The translations under genes and the position numbers were made by a program. The notes beneath the pieces were generated by a model. It had not been told where the DNA came from. It searched no databases and worked only from the letters and a program-made list of their open reading frames with translations. Positions 26,352-36,593 of a DNA stretch of 64,000 nt are shown one piece after another; within the stretch, counting starts at the first letter, position 1; each line of letters starts with the position of its first letter. Location: positions 310,001 through 374,000 of the forward strand of contig NZ_BMRT01000004.1 in NCBI RefSeq assembly GCF_014648775.1, read 5' to 3'. Origin of the DNA: Streptomyces abikoensis (GTDB taxonomy: Bacteria > Actinomycetota > Actinomycetes > Streptomycetales > Streptomycetaceae).

Positions 26352-27257
26352 ATGCGGCAGCGGCAGAGCCGCGCGCTCTGGTTCTGGGTGTTCGTCGGCC
26401 CGTTCGCGGCCGGGCTCGCGCTCTTCACCTACGTACCGCTGCTGTGGAGCGTCTGGCTGAGCTTCTTCGACGCCCACAACACCGTCTCCCCCACCGACTT
26501 CGTCGGCCTGGACAACTACGCGACGGTGCTGGGCGATCCGGCCTTCCGCTCGTCCCTCGTGACGTTCGCGGTCTTCACCGCCTTCATCGTCCCCGCCACC
26601 TACGCGCTCTCCCTCGGCCTGGCCCTGGCCGTGAACCGGCTGCGCGTCGCCCAGGCGTTCTTCCGCTCGGTGTTCTTCCTGCCCACCGCCTGCTCGTACG
26701 TCGTCGCCGCGCTGGTGTGGAAGCTGTCGGTGTTCAACGGCGTCCGCTTCGGGCTGGCCAACACCGTCCTCGGCTGGTTCGGCGCCGACCCCGTCGCCTG
26801 GCTGGCGACCCCGGACCCGCCCTGGTACTGGCTGGTCGTCGTCACCGTCCGGCTCTGGCTCCAGACCGGCTTCTACATGGTGCTGTTCCTGGCCGGGCTC
26901 CAGCGGATCCCGGTCCGGCTCTACGAGGCGGCCGCGCTCGACGGCGCCCGCCCCGGCTGGCAGACCTTCCGCCACATCACCTTCCCGGCGCTGCGGGCGA
27001 CGTCCGTGGCCGTGGTCCTGCTGCTGGTCATCAACTCCTTCCAGGCGTTCGACGAGTTCTACAACCTGCTCTCCGACGCGCGCGGCTATCCGCCCTACGC
27101 CCGCCCGCCGCTGGTCCACCTCTACTACCTCGCCCTCGGCCAGGGTCAGGACCTGGGCCTGGGCAGCGCGGGAGCGGTGGTCCTGGCGCTCGTCATCGCC
27201 GTCGTCACGATCGTGCAGGCCCGCTGGGCGAGGCTGGGCCGCACGGAGGAGGCGTAG
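26352..27257 (+). CDS. Sugar ABC transporter permease (MalF type)
   Basis: This 301-residue inner membrane permease has six spans and the EAA loop YEAAALDGARPGWQTFRHIT near residue 195, which contacts the ATPase. It starts one base after the binding-protein stop codon, so the genes are translationally coupled. Together with the next gene it forms the membrane channel of a CUT1 importer. Confidence 0.93.
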   Translation: MRQRQSRALWFWVFVGPFAAGLALFTYVPLLWSVWLSFFDAHNTVSPTDFVGLDNYATVLGDPAFRSSLVTFAVFTAFIVPATYALSLGLALAVNRLRVAQAFFRSVFFLPTACSYVVAALVWKLSVFNGVRFGLANTVLGWFGADPVAWLATPDPPWYWLVVVTVRLWLQTGFYMVLFLAGLQRIPVRLYEAAALDGARPGWQTFRHITFPALRATSVAVVLLLVINSFQAFDEFYNLLSDARGYPPYARPPLVHLYYLALGQGQDLGLGSAGAVVLALVIAVVTIVQARWARLGRTEEA

Positions 27258-27259
27258 CC

Positions 27260-28105
27260 GTGCACGACTCCCACGACGCCCTCGCCCGCGCGGGGCGCGC
27301 CCTGCGCCTGGCGCTGCTGACCGCGCTCGCCGCGCTGTTCCTGCTGCCGTTCTATCTGCTCGTGCGGAACGGGCTGGCCTCCGAGGCGGAGATCACCGCG
27401 CCCGGCTGGACGCTGTTCCCCCGCGACCCGCGCTGGTCGAACGTGCGGGAGCTGTTCGCCGACCCGGACGTGCCGATGGCCCACGCCCTGCTGAACTCGG
27501 CGCTGATCGCGGTGGCGACGACGATCGGCACCCTGCTGCTCGCCTCCCTCGCGGGCTACGGGCTGGCCAGGATCCCCTACCGCCACGCGAACGCCGTCCT
27601 CTACGCGATCCTGGGCACCCTGATGGTGCCGGCGGCGGTGACGTTCGTGCCGTCGTTCGTGCTGGTGTCCTCGCTCGGGTGGGTCTCCTCGCTGCGCGGG
27701 CTGATCGTGCCGACGCTCTTCAGCGCCTTCGCGTGCTTCGTCTTCCGCCAGTACTTCCTGGGCTTCCCCCGGGAGCTGGAGGACGCGGCGCAGGTCGACG
27801 GGCTGGGGCACTGGCGCACGTACTGGCGCGTCGTGGTGCCCAACTCCCGGCCGGTGTTCGCGGCGGTGGGCACCATCGTGTTCATCGGCGCGTGGAACTC
27901 CTTCCTGTGGCCGCTGGTCATCGGCCAGGGGCGGAGCTCGTGGACCGTCCAGGTCGCCCTGTCGACCTTCACGACCGCGCAGACCGTCACCGTCCACGAG
28001 CTGTTCGTGGCGGCCGCGGTCTCGATCCTGCCGCTGCTGCTGGTCTTCCTCTTCCTCCAGCGCTACATCGTTGCCGGGGTGGAGCGGTCGGGGATCGACG
28101 ACTGA
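27260..28105 (+). CDS. Sugar ABC transporter permease (MalG type)
   Basis: This 281-residue second permease has six spans and the EAA loop LEDAAQVDGLGHWRTYWRVV near residue 175. The GTG at 27260 follows GGAGGAGG and lies 2 bases past the previous stop. The protein ends IVAGVERSGIDD; a 39-base near copy of that coding end, differing only at synonymous positions, follows 57 bases later. No sugar hydrolase is in the operon, so the substrate is unknown. Confidence 0.93.
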   Translation: MHDSHDALARAGRALRLALLTALAALFLLPFYLLVRNGLASEAEITAPGWTLFPRDPRWSNVRELFADPDVPMAHALLNSALIAVATTIGTLLLASLAGYGLARIPYRHANAVLYAILGTLMVPAAVTFVPSFVLVSSLGWVSSLRGLIVPTLFSAFACFVFRQYFLGFPRELEDAAQVDGLGHWRTYWRVVVPNSRPVFAAVGTIVFIGAWNSFLWPLVIGQGRSSWTVQVALSTFTTAQTVTVHELFVAAAVSILPLLLVFLFLQRYIVAGVERSGIDD

Positions 28106-28133
28106 CACGGCGCGCCCCGGCCCGGCTGGGGGT

Positions 28134-28151
28134 CCGGGGGTTACCCCCCGG
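28134..28151. terminator. Bidirectional hairpin between permease and ArsR-type gene
   Basis: CCGGGGG (28134-28140), loop TTA, then CCCCCCGG (28144-28151) forms a GC-rich hairpin 28 bases past the permease stop. The loop TTA is the TAA stop of the convergent regulator, so one element probably terminates both transcripts. Confidence 0.5.
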
Positions 28152-29205
28152 GAGACTGCAGCATCGTGGCGGGGGTGGAACGGTCGGGGATCGACGACTG
28201 AGGGATCGACGACTGACGCCGTGCGCCGTGGCCCGGGCCGCGGTGGCCGCCGCGCAGCAGCGCGGCGCCGAGCGGGGTGAGGGTGTGCATCACCGCGCTG
28301 CCGTGCCGCAGGGTCAGCACCAGCCCGGCCTCGCGCAGGACGCCCGCGTGCTGGCTGGCCGAGGCCGCCGACACGCCCACCCTGCGGGCCAGTTCGCTCG
28401 TCGTGCAGCCGCCCCCTATGGAGCCGAGCACCGCCGAACGCGTGTGGCCGACCAGCTTGCCCAGCGAGCGCGGCGCCTCCGGGACGACGGGCGCCGTCTC
28501 CGACATCGTCCGGGCCGGGTAGACCAGCACGGGCGTGAGCTCGGTGTTCTGGAGCGTCACCGGGGTGCGCCGGCAGAAGAACGAGGGCAGGAGCACCAAG
28601 CCACGCCCGTTCAGGTGGAGATCGCGGTCGACGGGGTAGTCGACCTCGAGCACGGGCGCCTGCCAGCGCATCGTCGGCGGCAGCGAGGACAGCAGCGCGT
28701 CGGCCCCGCCGTCGAGCAGCGCCCGGCCGCGCACGGCGCGGTCCGCCTCGATCTGGGCCTGGATGTGCGCCCAGTACGGGGCGATGGCCGCCTGGTGGTA
28801 GGCGTGGAGGGCGCCGATCAGCTTCCCGAACGCCCGGGAGTCCCCCTCGGCGAGCGATCGTATCCAAGCCGGCAGGGTGCGGACGGTGGACAGCCGGCCG
28901 AGTTCGTCGTGCACCCGGTCGGCGGGGGTGGCCCGCAGCGCTTCCATGCCGGACTCGAGTCCGAGTAACCCTTCGGGGGGTGTGAGGAAGTCCGGGAAAT
29001 ATCCCCGGGGCGGAACCAGCGGCGCCAGCAGCCGCGTTTCACCATTCAACCGAGCGCGGGTTTCCGAGCGCCAATCGCCAAAGATCGACTCGCCTTGTTT
29101 GTCCCGCAGCCGGTGCAGGCTCAATACGGTTTCCCAGAGCACGTCCGGGTCGCCGGCCAGGCGCAACCGGGCCAGATCGAGTCCAGTGAAATGGACACGC
29201 AGCAC
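28141..29205 (-). CDS. ArsR-type winged-helix transcriptional regulator
   Basis: This 354-residue protein has an N-terminal region of unknown fold (DUF5937-like) and a C-terminal winged helix (VLGSIGGGCTTSELARRVGV, then SAASASQHAGVLREAGLV) of the ArsR type. The GTG at 29203-29205 is taken because GGGGG lies 4-5 bases upstream and relatives start LRVHFT. The last 20 or so residues (RRQSSIPQSSIPDRSTPATM) are encoded antisense to the permease-tail repeat, so they are probably not native to the family. It is convergent with the sugar transporter, but no ligand or target can be named. Confidence 0.82.
   Translation of the reverse strand: MLRVHFTGLDLARLRLAGDPDVLWETVLSLHRLRDKQGESIFGDWRSETRARLNGETRLLAPLVPPRGYFPDFLTPPEGLLGLESGMEALRATPADRVHDELGRLSTVRTLPAWIRSLAEGDSRAFGKLIGALHAYHQAAIAPYWAHIQAQIEADRAVRGRALLDGGADALLSSLPPTMRWQAPVLEVDYPVDRDLHLNGRGLVLLPSFFCRRTPVTLQNTELTPVLVYPARTMSETAPVVPEAPRSLGKLVGHTRSAVLGSIGGGCTTSELARRVGVSAASASQHAGVLREAGLVLTLRHGSAVMHTLTPLGAALLRGGHRGPGHGARRQSSIPQSSIPDRSTPATMLQSPGG
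28163..28216 (+). repeat. Duplicated 3' end of the ABC permease gene
   Basis: Bases 28163-28201 repeat the last 39 bases of the permease gene (28067-28105) with three differences, all at third codon positions, so both encode IVAGVERSGIDD plus stop. A further 15-base copy of the end, GGGATCGACGACTGA, follows at 28202-28216. The copy overlaps, in antisense, the last codons of the ArsR-type gene. Confidence 0.9.
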
Positions 29206-29460
29206 CAAACCCCCACATGAGACATCCGTCACCACCCCCCGCTCACTGAGTATGCACACCGATACGAGGTGTTACCACGCCCTTTTGGCCACAGTTGAAA
29301 GGACTCGCGGCGAACATCGCAGAAGCGAAATGCTATTCACGCACTCAGGGCCGCCCCGCTCGTTCCCGTGGGGGGTGGCGAGCGAAAAAGCGGTCGCTGA
29401 GTACGCGAGTTGCCGCCCGAGCCGATGCGGGCGGCAACAACTCCCGGTGGGGGAGTAAAG

Positions 29461-29492
29461 AGGGGCGGCGCTCCCGCACGGGCGCCGCCCCT
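29461..29492. terminator. Hairpin 1 downstream of ppdK
   Basis: A 10-bp perfect stem (AGGGGCGGCG with CGCCGCCCCT) encloses a 12-base loop. It is closely similar to the hairpin at 29568-29604, suggesting duplication. No U-tract. Confidence 0.4.
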
Positions 29493-29567
29493 TCGCCATG
29501 TCCCGGGCCCGACGGGCCCGTTACGCGGGGGTTACCGGCCCCGCCCCCGCCCCCACTCACGGCATGC

Positions 29568-29604
29568 CGGAGGGGCGGCCCCCCGCACGGGTGCCGCCCC
29601 TCCG
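29568..29604 (-). terminator. Hairpin 2, likely ppdK terminator
   Basis: A 12-bp perfect stem (CGGAGGGGCGGC with GCCGCCCCTCCG) encloses a 13-base loop, 90 bases beyond the ppdK stop codon. GC-only hairpins of this kind commonly act as terminators in Streptomyces. Confidence 0.5.
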
Positions 29605-29693
29605 TTGATCCGGAGCCGCCGAGGGTCTGAGGGTCGAGGTCATCCCAATAGCGGCTCCGGGGCTTGTGCGGCCGGTCGCCAACCGGCCCGCCG

Positions 29694-32414
<2,721 letters not shown>

Positions 32415-32807
32415 GGGAATCGACTCCTCACTGGGGCCTCCCGGGGACGCAAGGGGGTGGGCTGCCCTGACGGCGGGGAGCGTACCCAGATCGAAGGCGG
32501 TTTTGGAGGTCTACTCCGCCAACTTGGGGGCGCGACCACCCATCCGCCAGCAGATCGAAAGTTGAGCGCTCATTTGAGGTTTGGACCCGCCTCCTTCAAC
32601 TCTTGAAGTGATGATGACCGAAAATCATCGCTTCATCACGCCCCGTCGAGGAATCCCGCCGTCTGGCGCTGAGTGCCACCAGGAGTTGAAGCCAAAAGGG
32701 GTGGCACGCAGTGCCACCCCTTGGAAAGGTGCACCCCCGATTTGGCCGCTCATCTGAGCGTGTCACCTATCAGAGGTGGCGAGAATCACGCCGCGTCCAC
32801 CGGCTCG
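32415..32807. other. 393-base region upstream of ppdK and downstream of dusB
   Basis: It holds the dusB terminator (32694-32722) and the probable ppdK promoter and leader. A relatively AT-rich stretch at 32570-32640 contains CTTCAA/TTGAAG and GATGAT/ATCATC inverted repeats that could fold in the leader or bind a regulator. No convincing promoter hexamers or genes were recognised. Confidence 0.5.
32694..32722 (-). terminator. Intrinsic terminator of dusB
   Basis: AAGGGGTGGCAC (32696-32707), a three-base loop and GTGCCACCCCTT (32711-32722) form a 12-bp perfect hairpin. On the minus strand the stem runs into TTTT, giving a canonical intrinsic terminator 86 bases after the dusB stop. Confidence 0.85.
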
Positions 32808-33947
32808 TCAGCCGCCGGAAGTGTCCAGTTCCGCTTCCGTACCCACGGTTGCGCCGTCGAACGGGTCATCGAGCCAGCCGTCCGGAAGCACCACTCGATC
32901 CCGCCCGGAGGTCCGTCCGCGCGGCCCGTCCGCGCCCACCGGCCAGGGCTGATCCAGGTCCACCTCGCTCAAAAGAGCGCCCATTTCATCCAGAGAAGAG
33001 GCGATTGCCAGCTTCTTCCGGAGCTCCGAGCCCACCGAGAAGCCCTTGGTGTACCAGGCGACGTGCTTGCGGAAGTCGATGACCCCGCGCCGCTCGTCCT
33101 CCAGCCACTCCCCCAGCAGCGTGGCGTGGCGCACCATCACCGCCGCCACGTCGCGGAGCGTGGGCCGCGCGTACGACGGCTCCCGGCCCTCCTCGGCCGC
33201 CTCGAAGGCCTCGACGAGATCGCCGAAGAGCCAGGGCCGGCCCAGGCAGCCGCGGCCGACCACGACGCCGTCGCAGCCGGTCTCCCGCATCATCCGCACG
33301 GCGTCCTCGGCCGACCAGATGTCCCCGTTGCCCAGCACCGGGATCTCCGGCACGGCCTCCTTCAGGCGCGCGATGGCCTCCCAGTCGGCGGTGCCGCTGT
33401 AGTGCTGGGCGGCGGTGCGCCCGTGGAGGGCGATGGCGGTGACGCCCTCCTCGACGGCGATCCGCCCGGCGTCGAGGAAGGTGAGGTGGTCGTCGTCGAT
33501 GCCCTTGCGCATCTTCATGGTCACCGGGAGCGCGCCGGCGTTCCCGACGGCCTCGCGGAGGATCGAGCGCAGCAGGTTCCGCTTGTACGGCAGGGCGGAG
33601 CCGCCGCCCTTGCGGGTGACCTTGGGGACGGGGCAGCCGAAGTTGAGGTCGATGTGGTCGGCCAGGTCCTCGTCCACGATCATGCGGACGGCCTTGCCGA
33701 CGGTCACCGGGTCGACGCCGTAGAGCTGGATCGAGCGGGGCTTCTCGGTCCCGTCGAAGTGGATCAGCCGCATCGTCTTCGCGTCGCGCTCGACGAGCGC
33801 GCGCGTAGTGATCATTTCGCTGACGAAGAGCCCCTTCCCTCCCGAGAACTCGCGGCAGAGCGTGCGGAAGGGCGCGTTGGTGATCCCCGCCATGGGGGCC
33901 AGGACCACCGGCGGCTGCACGGAGTGCGGACCGATCTGGAGCGTCAT
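32808..33947 (-). CDS. dusB: tRNA-dihydrouridine synthase
   Basis: This 379-residue FMN enzyme reduces uridines in the D-loop of tRNAs. It has PVVLAPMAGITNAPFRTL at the N-terminus, the catalytic Cys105 in NFGCPVPKV, KMRKGIDDDH, and the FMN-phosphate loops VLGNGDIWSAEDA and DGVVVGRGCLGRPW. The DusB subfamily fits best. The ATG at 33947 was chosen over 33995 because GAGGAAG precedes it and family homology starts at MTLQIG. The Gly/Pro-rich C-terminal tail of about 45 residues is typical of the actinobacterial form. Confidence 0.94.
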   Translation of the reverse strand: MTLQIGPHSVQPPVVLAPMAGITNAPFRTLCREFSGGKGLFVSEMITTRALVERDAKTMRLIHFDGTEKPRSIQLYGVDPVTVGKAVRMIVDEDLADHIDLNFGCPVPKVTRKGGGSALPYKRNLLRSILREAVGNAGALPVTMKMRKGIDDDHLTFLDAGRIAVEEGVTAIALHGRTAAQHYSGTADWEAIARLKEAVPEIPVLGNGDIWSAEDAVRMMRETGCDGVVVGRGCLGRPWLFGDLVEAFEAAEEGREPSYARPTLRDVAAVMVRHATLLGEWLEDERRGVIDFRKHVAWYTKGFSVGSELRKKLAIASSLDEMGALLSEVDLDQPWPVGADGPRGRTSGRDRVVLPDGWLDDPFDGATVGTEAELDTSGG

Positions 33948-34001
33948 GGAGGGAGCTTCCTCGAAGTGGTGCGGACGGTCGGGCTGACCGTCCATTGTCC
34001 C

Positions 34002-34925
34002 TCATTCGGCGCAGACGCCCCGTTCCCCGTCGAGGACGCCCCGTTCCCCGTCGAGCGCGAGGGCGTGGAGCCGGTGGAGCGCGGCGCGGGTGTCCTCGTC
34101 GGCGGGGGTGAAGGTGATCAGCCGGGTGCCGGGGTTGGGCCCGGTCCACAGGCTGGTGTGGTTCAGCCGCAGCAGGCCCACCCGGCTGTGCTGGAGGATC
34201 GCCGCCTTGTGGTCGTCGACGGGCATGATCTCGTGCCGCGCCCAGAGCTCACGGAAGTCCGCGGAGGCCTCCAGCAGCCGCCTGAGCAGGCACTTCCAGG
34301 CCGGCTCGGCGATGTGCTCGGCCATGGCGGCGCGGAACTTGGCGGCCATGGCCCGCCGGGCCTCCTCCCCGTTGAGCGCGGAGGCGCGCCAGACGGGGTC
34401 GGTGAAGTGCAGCCACAGGCAGTTGCGGTTCTCCGGCGGCAGGGCGTCCAGATCGCCCATCAGCCGGTTGTAGCAGCGGTTGTGGGCCAGGATGTCGTAG
34501 CGCGCGTTCTGCACACAGGCGGGCAGCGGTTCGAGCGCCTCCAGCATCTCGCGCAGCGCCGGGGTGATGCCGGCGCCGTCCGTGCCGGGCAGCGGGTCGA
34601 CGGAGTTGGCCAGGGCGAACAGGTGGCCGCGCTCACCCCGGTCGAGCAGCAGCGCCCGGGCGAGGGCGTCGAGCACCTGGCTGGAGACCTGGATGTCCCG
34701 GGCCTGCTCCAGCCACGTGTACCAGGTGACGCCCACGGCGGCGAGCTGGGCCACCTCCTCGCGGCGCAGGCCCGGCGTGCGGCGGCGCGGGCCGCGCGGC
34801 AGCCCCACCTGCTCGGGGGTGATGCGCTCCCTGCGGGAGCGGAGAAAGGCCGCCAGCTCCTGGCGGCGTACGTCGTCCGCCGTAGGAACGAGTACGGCGG
34901 AGCGCTCGAACGTCATCGTCGTCAT
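34002..34925 (-). CDS. XRE-type helix-turn-helix regulator with MmyB-like ligand domain
   Basis: This 307-residue protein has an N-terminal helix-turn-helix (RRRTPGLRREEVAQLAAVG, TWYTWLEQARDIQVS) and a C-terminal MmyB-like domain (ARYDILAHNRCYNRLMGD, RNCLWLHFTDP). Such regulators are abundant in actinobacteria, usually next to dehydrogenases or efflux pumps. Here the divergent MFS transporter starts 101 bases away. The C-terminus contains an exact in-frame duplication (LDGERGV twice) from a 21-bp tandem repeat at 34014-34055. A second pair of the same kind lies at 55949-58345. Confidence 0.88.
   Translation of the reverse strand: MTTMTFERSAVLVPTADDVRRQELAAFLRSRRERITPEQVGLPRGPRRRTPGLRREEVAQLAAVGVTWYTWLEQARDIQVSSQVLDALARALLLDRGERGHLFALANSVDPLPGTDGAGITPALREMLEALEPLPACVQNARYDILAHNRCYNRLMGDLDALPPENRNCLWLHFTDPVWRASALNGEEARRAMAAKFRAAMAEHIAEPAWKCLLRRLLEASADFRELWARHEIMPVDDHKAAILQHSRVGLLRLNHTSLWTGPNPGTRLITFTPADEDTRAALHRLHALALDGERGVLDGERGVCAE
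34014..34055. repeat. 21-bp exact tandem duplication in the XRE gene
   Basis: Bases 34014-34034 and 34035-34055 are identical 21-mers starting GACGCCCCGTTCC. In frame they add seven residues (LDGERGV) near the protein C-terminus, so the reading frame is kept. Confidence 0.9.
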
Positions 34926-34971
34926 TACCCCAGGGTGCGGGCCCGCGCAGGCAGTTTCCAGGTAGTGCCGA

Positions 34972-34999
34972 TACCAGGATAAGGACACTCTGGTACCAG
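34972..34999. promoter_or_regulatory. Candidate operator between XRE regulator and MFS pump
   Basis: TACCAG (34972-34977) and CTGGTA (34990-34995) form an inverted repeat with a 12-base spacer. The right half is part of a perfect 10-bp palindrome CTGGTACCAG (34990-34999). It sits in the middle of the divergent intergenic region, where an autoregulated XRE protein would bind. Confidence 0.5.
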
Positions 35000-35026
35000 G
35001 CTCCGGGCACCGCCATCGTCGTATCC

Positions 35027-36484
35027 GTGAGTGAACCGCGCATAGCCCCCGTCTCCGTCCCGACGACTCCCGACTCCCCCTCCGCCCGTGTGCCGTCCTC
35101 CTCGCCCGCGCTGAGTCCGCTGGGCCTGGCGACCGTCCTCCTGGGAGCGGCGCTGCCGTTCCTGGACTTCTTCATCGTCAACGTCGCCCTGCCGACGATC
35201 GACCACGACCTGGACGCCGGACCGGCACTGCTGGAGATGGTGGTCGGCGGCTATGGCGTCGCCTACGCGGTCCTGCTGGTGCTGGGCGGGCGGCTGGGCG
35301 ACATGGCGGGCCGGCGCAGGCTCTTCCTGTGGGGCACGGCCGCCTTCGGCGTGACCTCCGTGGCGTGCGGCCTGGCCCCGGACGCCTGGACGCTGGTGGC
35401 GGCGCGGATCGCGCAGGGCGCGGCGGCGGCGCTGATGCTCCCGCAGGTGCTGGCGACCATCCAGGCCACGACGCGGGGCGAACAGCGCACCCGTGCGCTG
35501 AGCTGGTACAGCGGCACGGCCGGTGTGGTGAGCGCGGTCGGGCAGGTGCTCGGCGGCGTGCTGGTGTCGGTCGACGTGCTGGGCACCGGCTGGCGGTCGA
35601 TCTTCCTGATCAACGCGCCGATCGCGGCGGTGGCGCTGCTGCTCGCGGTCCGTTCGGTGCCGGAGACCCGCTCGGAGAACCCGACGCGGGTGGACGGGCG
35701 GGGCACCGTCCTGCTGTCGCTGACGCTGGTGTCGCTGCTGATCCCGCTGACGGAGGGCCGCTCGACGGGCTGGCCGCTGTGGTCGTGGCTGCTGCTGGCG
35801 ACGTTCCCGGTCGCGGCGGTGGCGTTCGTGCTCGTGGAGCGGCGCGAGGAGCGCGCGGGGCGGACCCCGCTGGTGCCCCCGTCGCTGCTGCGGGTGCCCT
35901 CGGTGCGCGACGGCCTGGCGGTGATCGTGCCCTTCTCCATCGGCTGGGGCGGCTTCATGTTCGTCCTCGCGGTGGCGCTCCAGGAGGGGCTGCGGCTGGG
36001 CCCGCTGGCGGCCGGGGCGGCGCTGGTGCCGATGTGCGCGACCTTCCTGATCGGCTCGCTGGCGGGCCCCCGGCTGGCCTCGCGGTTCGGGCGGCGGCTG
36101 GTGACCGCGGGGGCGGTCGTCCAGGGGCTGGGGCTGCTCACGGTGGGCGCGACGTTCTGGTTCGGCTGGGACGGCCTGGGCGCGCTGGGCCTGGCGCCGG
36201 GGCTGGCCGTGCAGGGGCTGGGCCAGGGCCTGCTGATGCCGATCACGATGCGGCTGGTGCTCAGCGAGGTGCCGGTGGCGCAGGCGGGGGTGGGCGGCGG
36301 GGTGCTGGTCACCACGCAGCAGGCGTTCATGGCGCTGGGCGTGGCCACGCTCGGCTCGCTGTTCCTGTCGCTGGCGCCGGGCGTGGGGATGCGGGAGGGG
36401 CTGGCGATCACGCTCGGGGTGCAGCTGGTGCTGGTGGTGATCACGGCGGGGCTGAGCCTGCGCCTGCCGCGCACGGTGGCGTGA
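35027..36484 (+). CDS. MFS drug efflux transporter, DHA2 (14-helix) type
   Basis: This 485-residue major facilitator has about 14 membrane helices. The motif-A region reads GGRLGDMAGRRRLFLWG between helices 2 and 3, the first helix reads LPFLDFFIVNVALPTI, and GTAGVVSAVGQVLGGVLV is a motif-C-like antiporter segment. DHA2 proteins export drugs or secondary metabolites using the proton gradient. The start is GTG at 35027 without an obvious Shine-Dalgarno. The divergent XRE regulator probably controls it. Confidence 0.9.
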   Translation: MSEPRIAPVSVPTTPDSPSARVPSSSPALSPLGLATVLLGAALPFLDFFIVNVALPTIDHDLDAGPALLEMVVGGYGVAYAVLLVLGGRLGDMAGRRRLFLWGTAAFGVTSVACGLAPDAWTLVAARIAQGAAAALMLPQVLATIQATTRGEQRTRALSWYSGTAGVVSAVGQVLGGVLVSVDVLGTGWRSIFLINAPIAAVALLLAVRSVPETRSENPTRVDGRGTVLLSLTLVSLLIPLTEGRSTGWPLWSWLLLATFPVAAVAFVLVERREERAGRTPLVPPSLLRVPSVRDGLAVIVPFSIGWGGFMFVLAVALQEGLRLGPLAAGAALVPMCATFLIGSLAGPRLASRFGRRLVTAGAVVQGLGLLTVGATFWFGWDGLGALGLAPGLAVQGLGQGLLMPITMRLVLSEVPVAQAGVGGGVLVTTQQAFMALGVATLGSLFLSLAPGVGMREGLAITLGVQLVLVVITAGLSLRLPRTVA

Positions 36485-36502
36485 GGAGGGGCCGGGGGAC
36501 GT

Positions 36503-36540
36503 ACATGGACTGACAGATATTGAAATCTGTCAGTCCATGT
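36503..36540. promoter_or_regulatory. 16-bp-arm perfect palindrome upstream of aldo/keto reductase
   Basis: ACATGGACTGACAGAT (36503-36518), six bases, and its exact reverse complement (36525-36540) form a 38-base palindrome. A -35-like TTGAAA (36520-36525) and a weak -10-like CACTGT (36543-36548) overlap it with a 17-base spacer. The placement before a reductase followed by a TetR gene suggests a TetR operator; as RNA it would also be a strong hairpin and could terminate the MFS transcript. Confidence 0.6.
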
Positions 36541-36593
36541 GTCACTGTGGTTGGCGTACCCCGCTCCGCCTTCCGCTTCGAAGGAGTTCCCCC

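Larger units (their letters stand above)
29206..29693. other. 488-base non-coding region with twin hairpins
   Basis: No convincing gene is present. The right half holds three inverted repeats. AGGGGCGGCG/CGCCGCCCCT is at 29461-29470 and 29483-29492. CGGAGGGGCGGC/GCCGCCCCTCCG is at 29568-29579 and 29593-29604. CCGGAGCCGC/GCGGCTCCGG is at 29610-29619 and 29651-29660. The left part, around 29230-29400, is relatively AT-rich and should carry the promoter of the ArsR-type gene. Confidence 0.55.

Noticed and set aside
32673..34982. A 769-codon plus-strand open frame
   Set aside because: It is antisense to dusB and the XRE regulator, both of which have clear family motifs.
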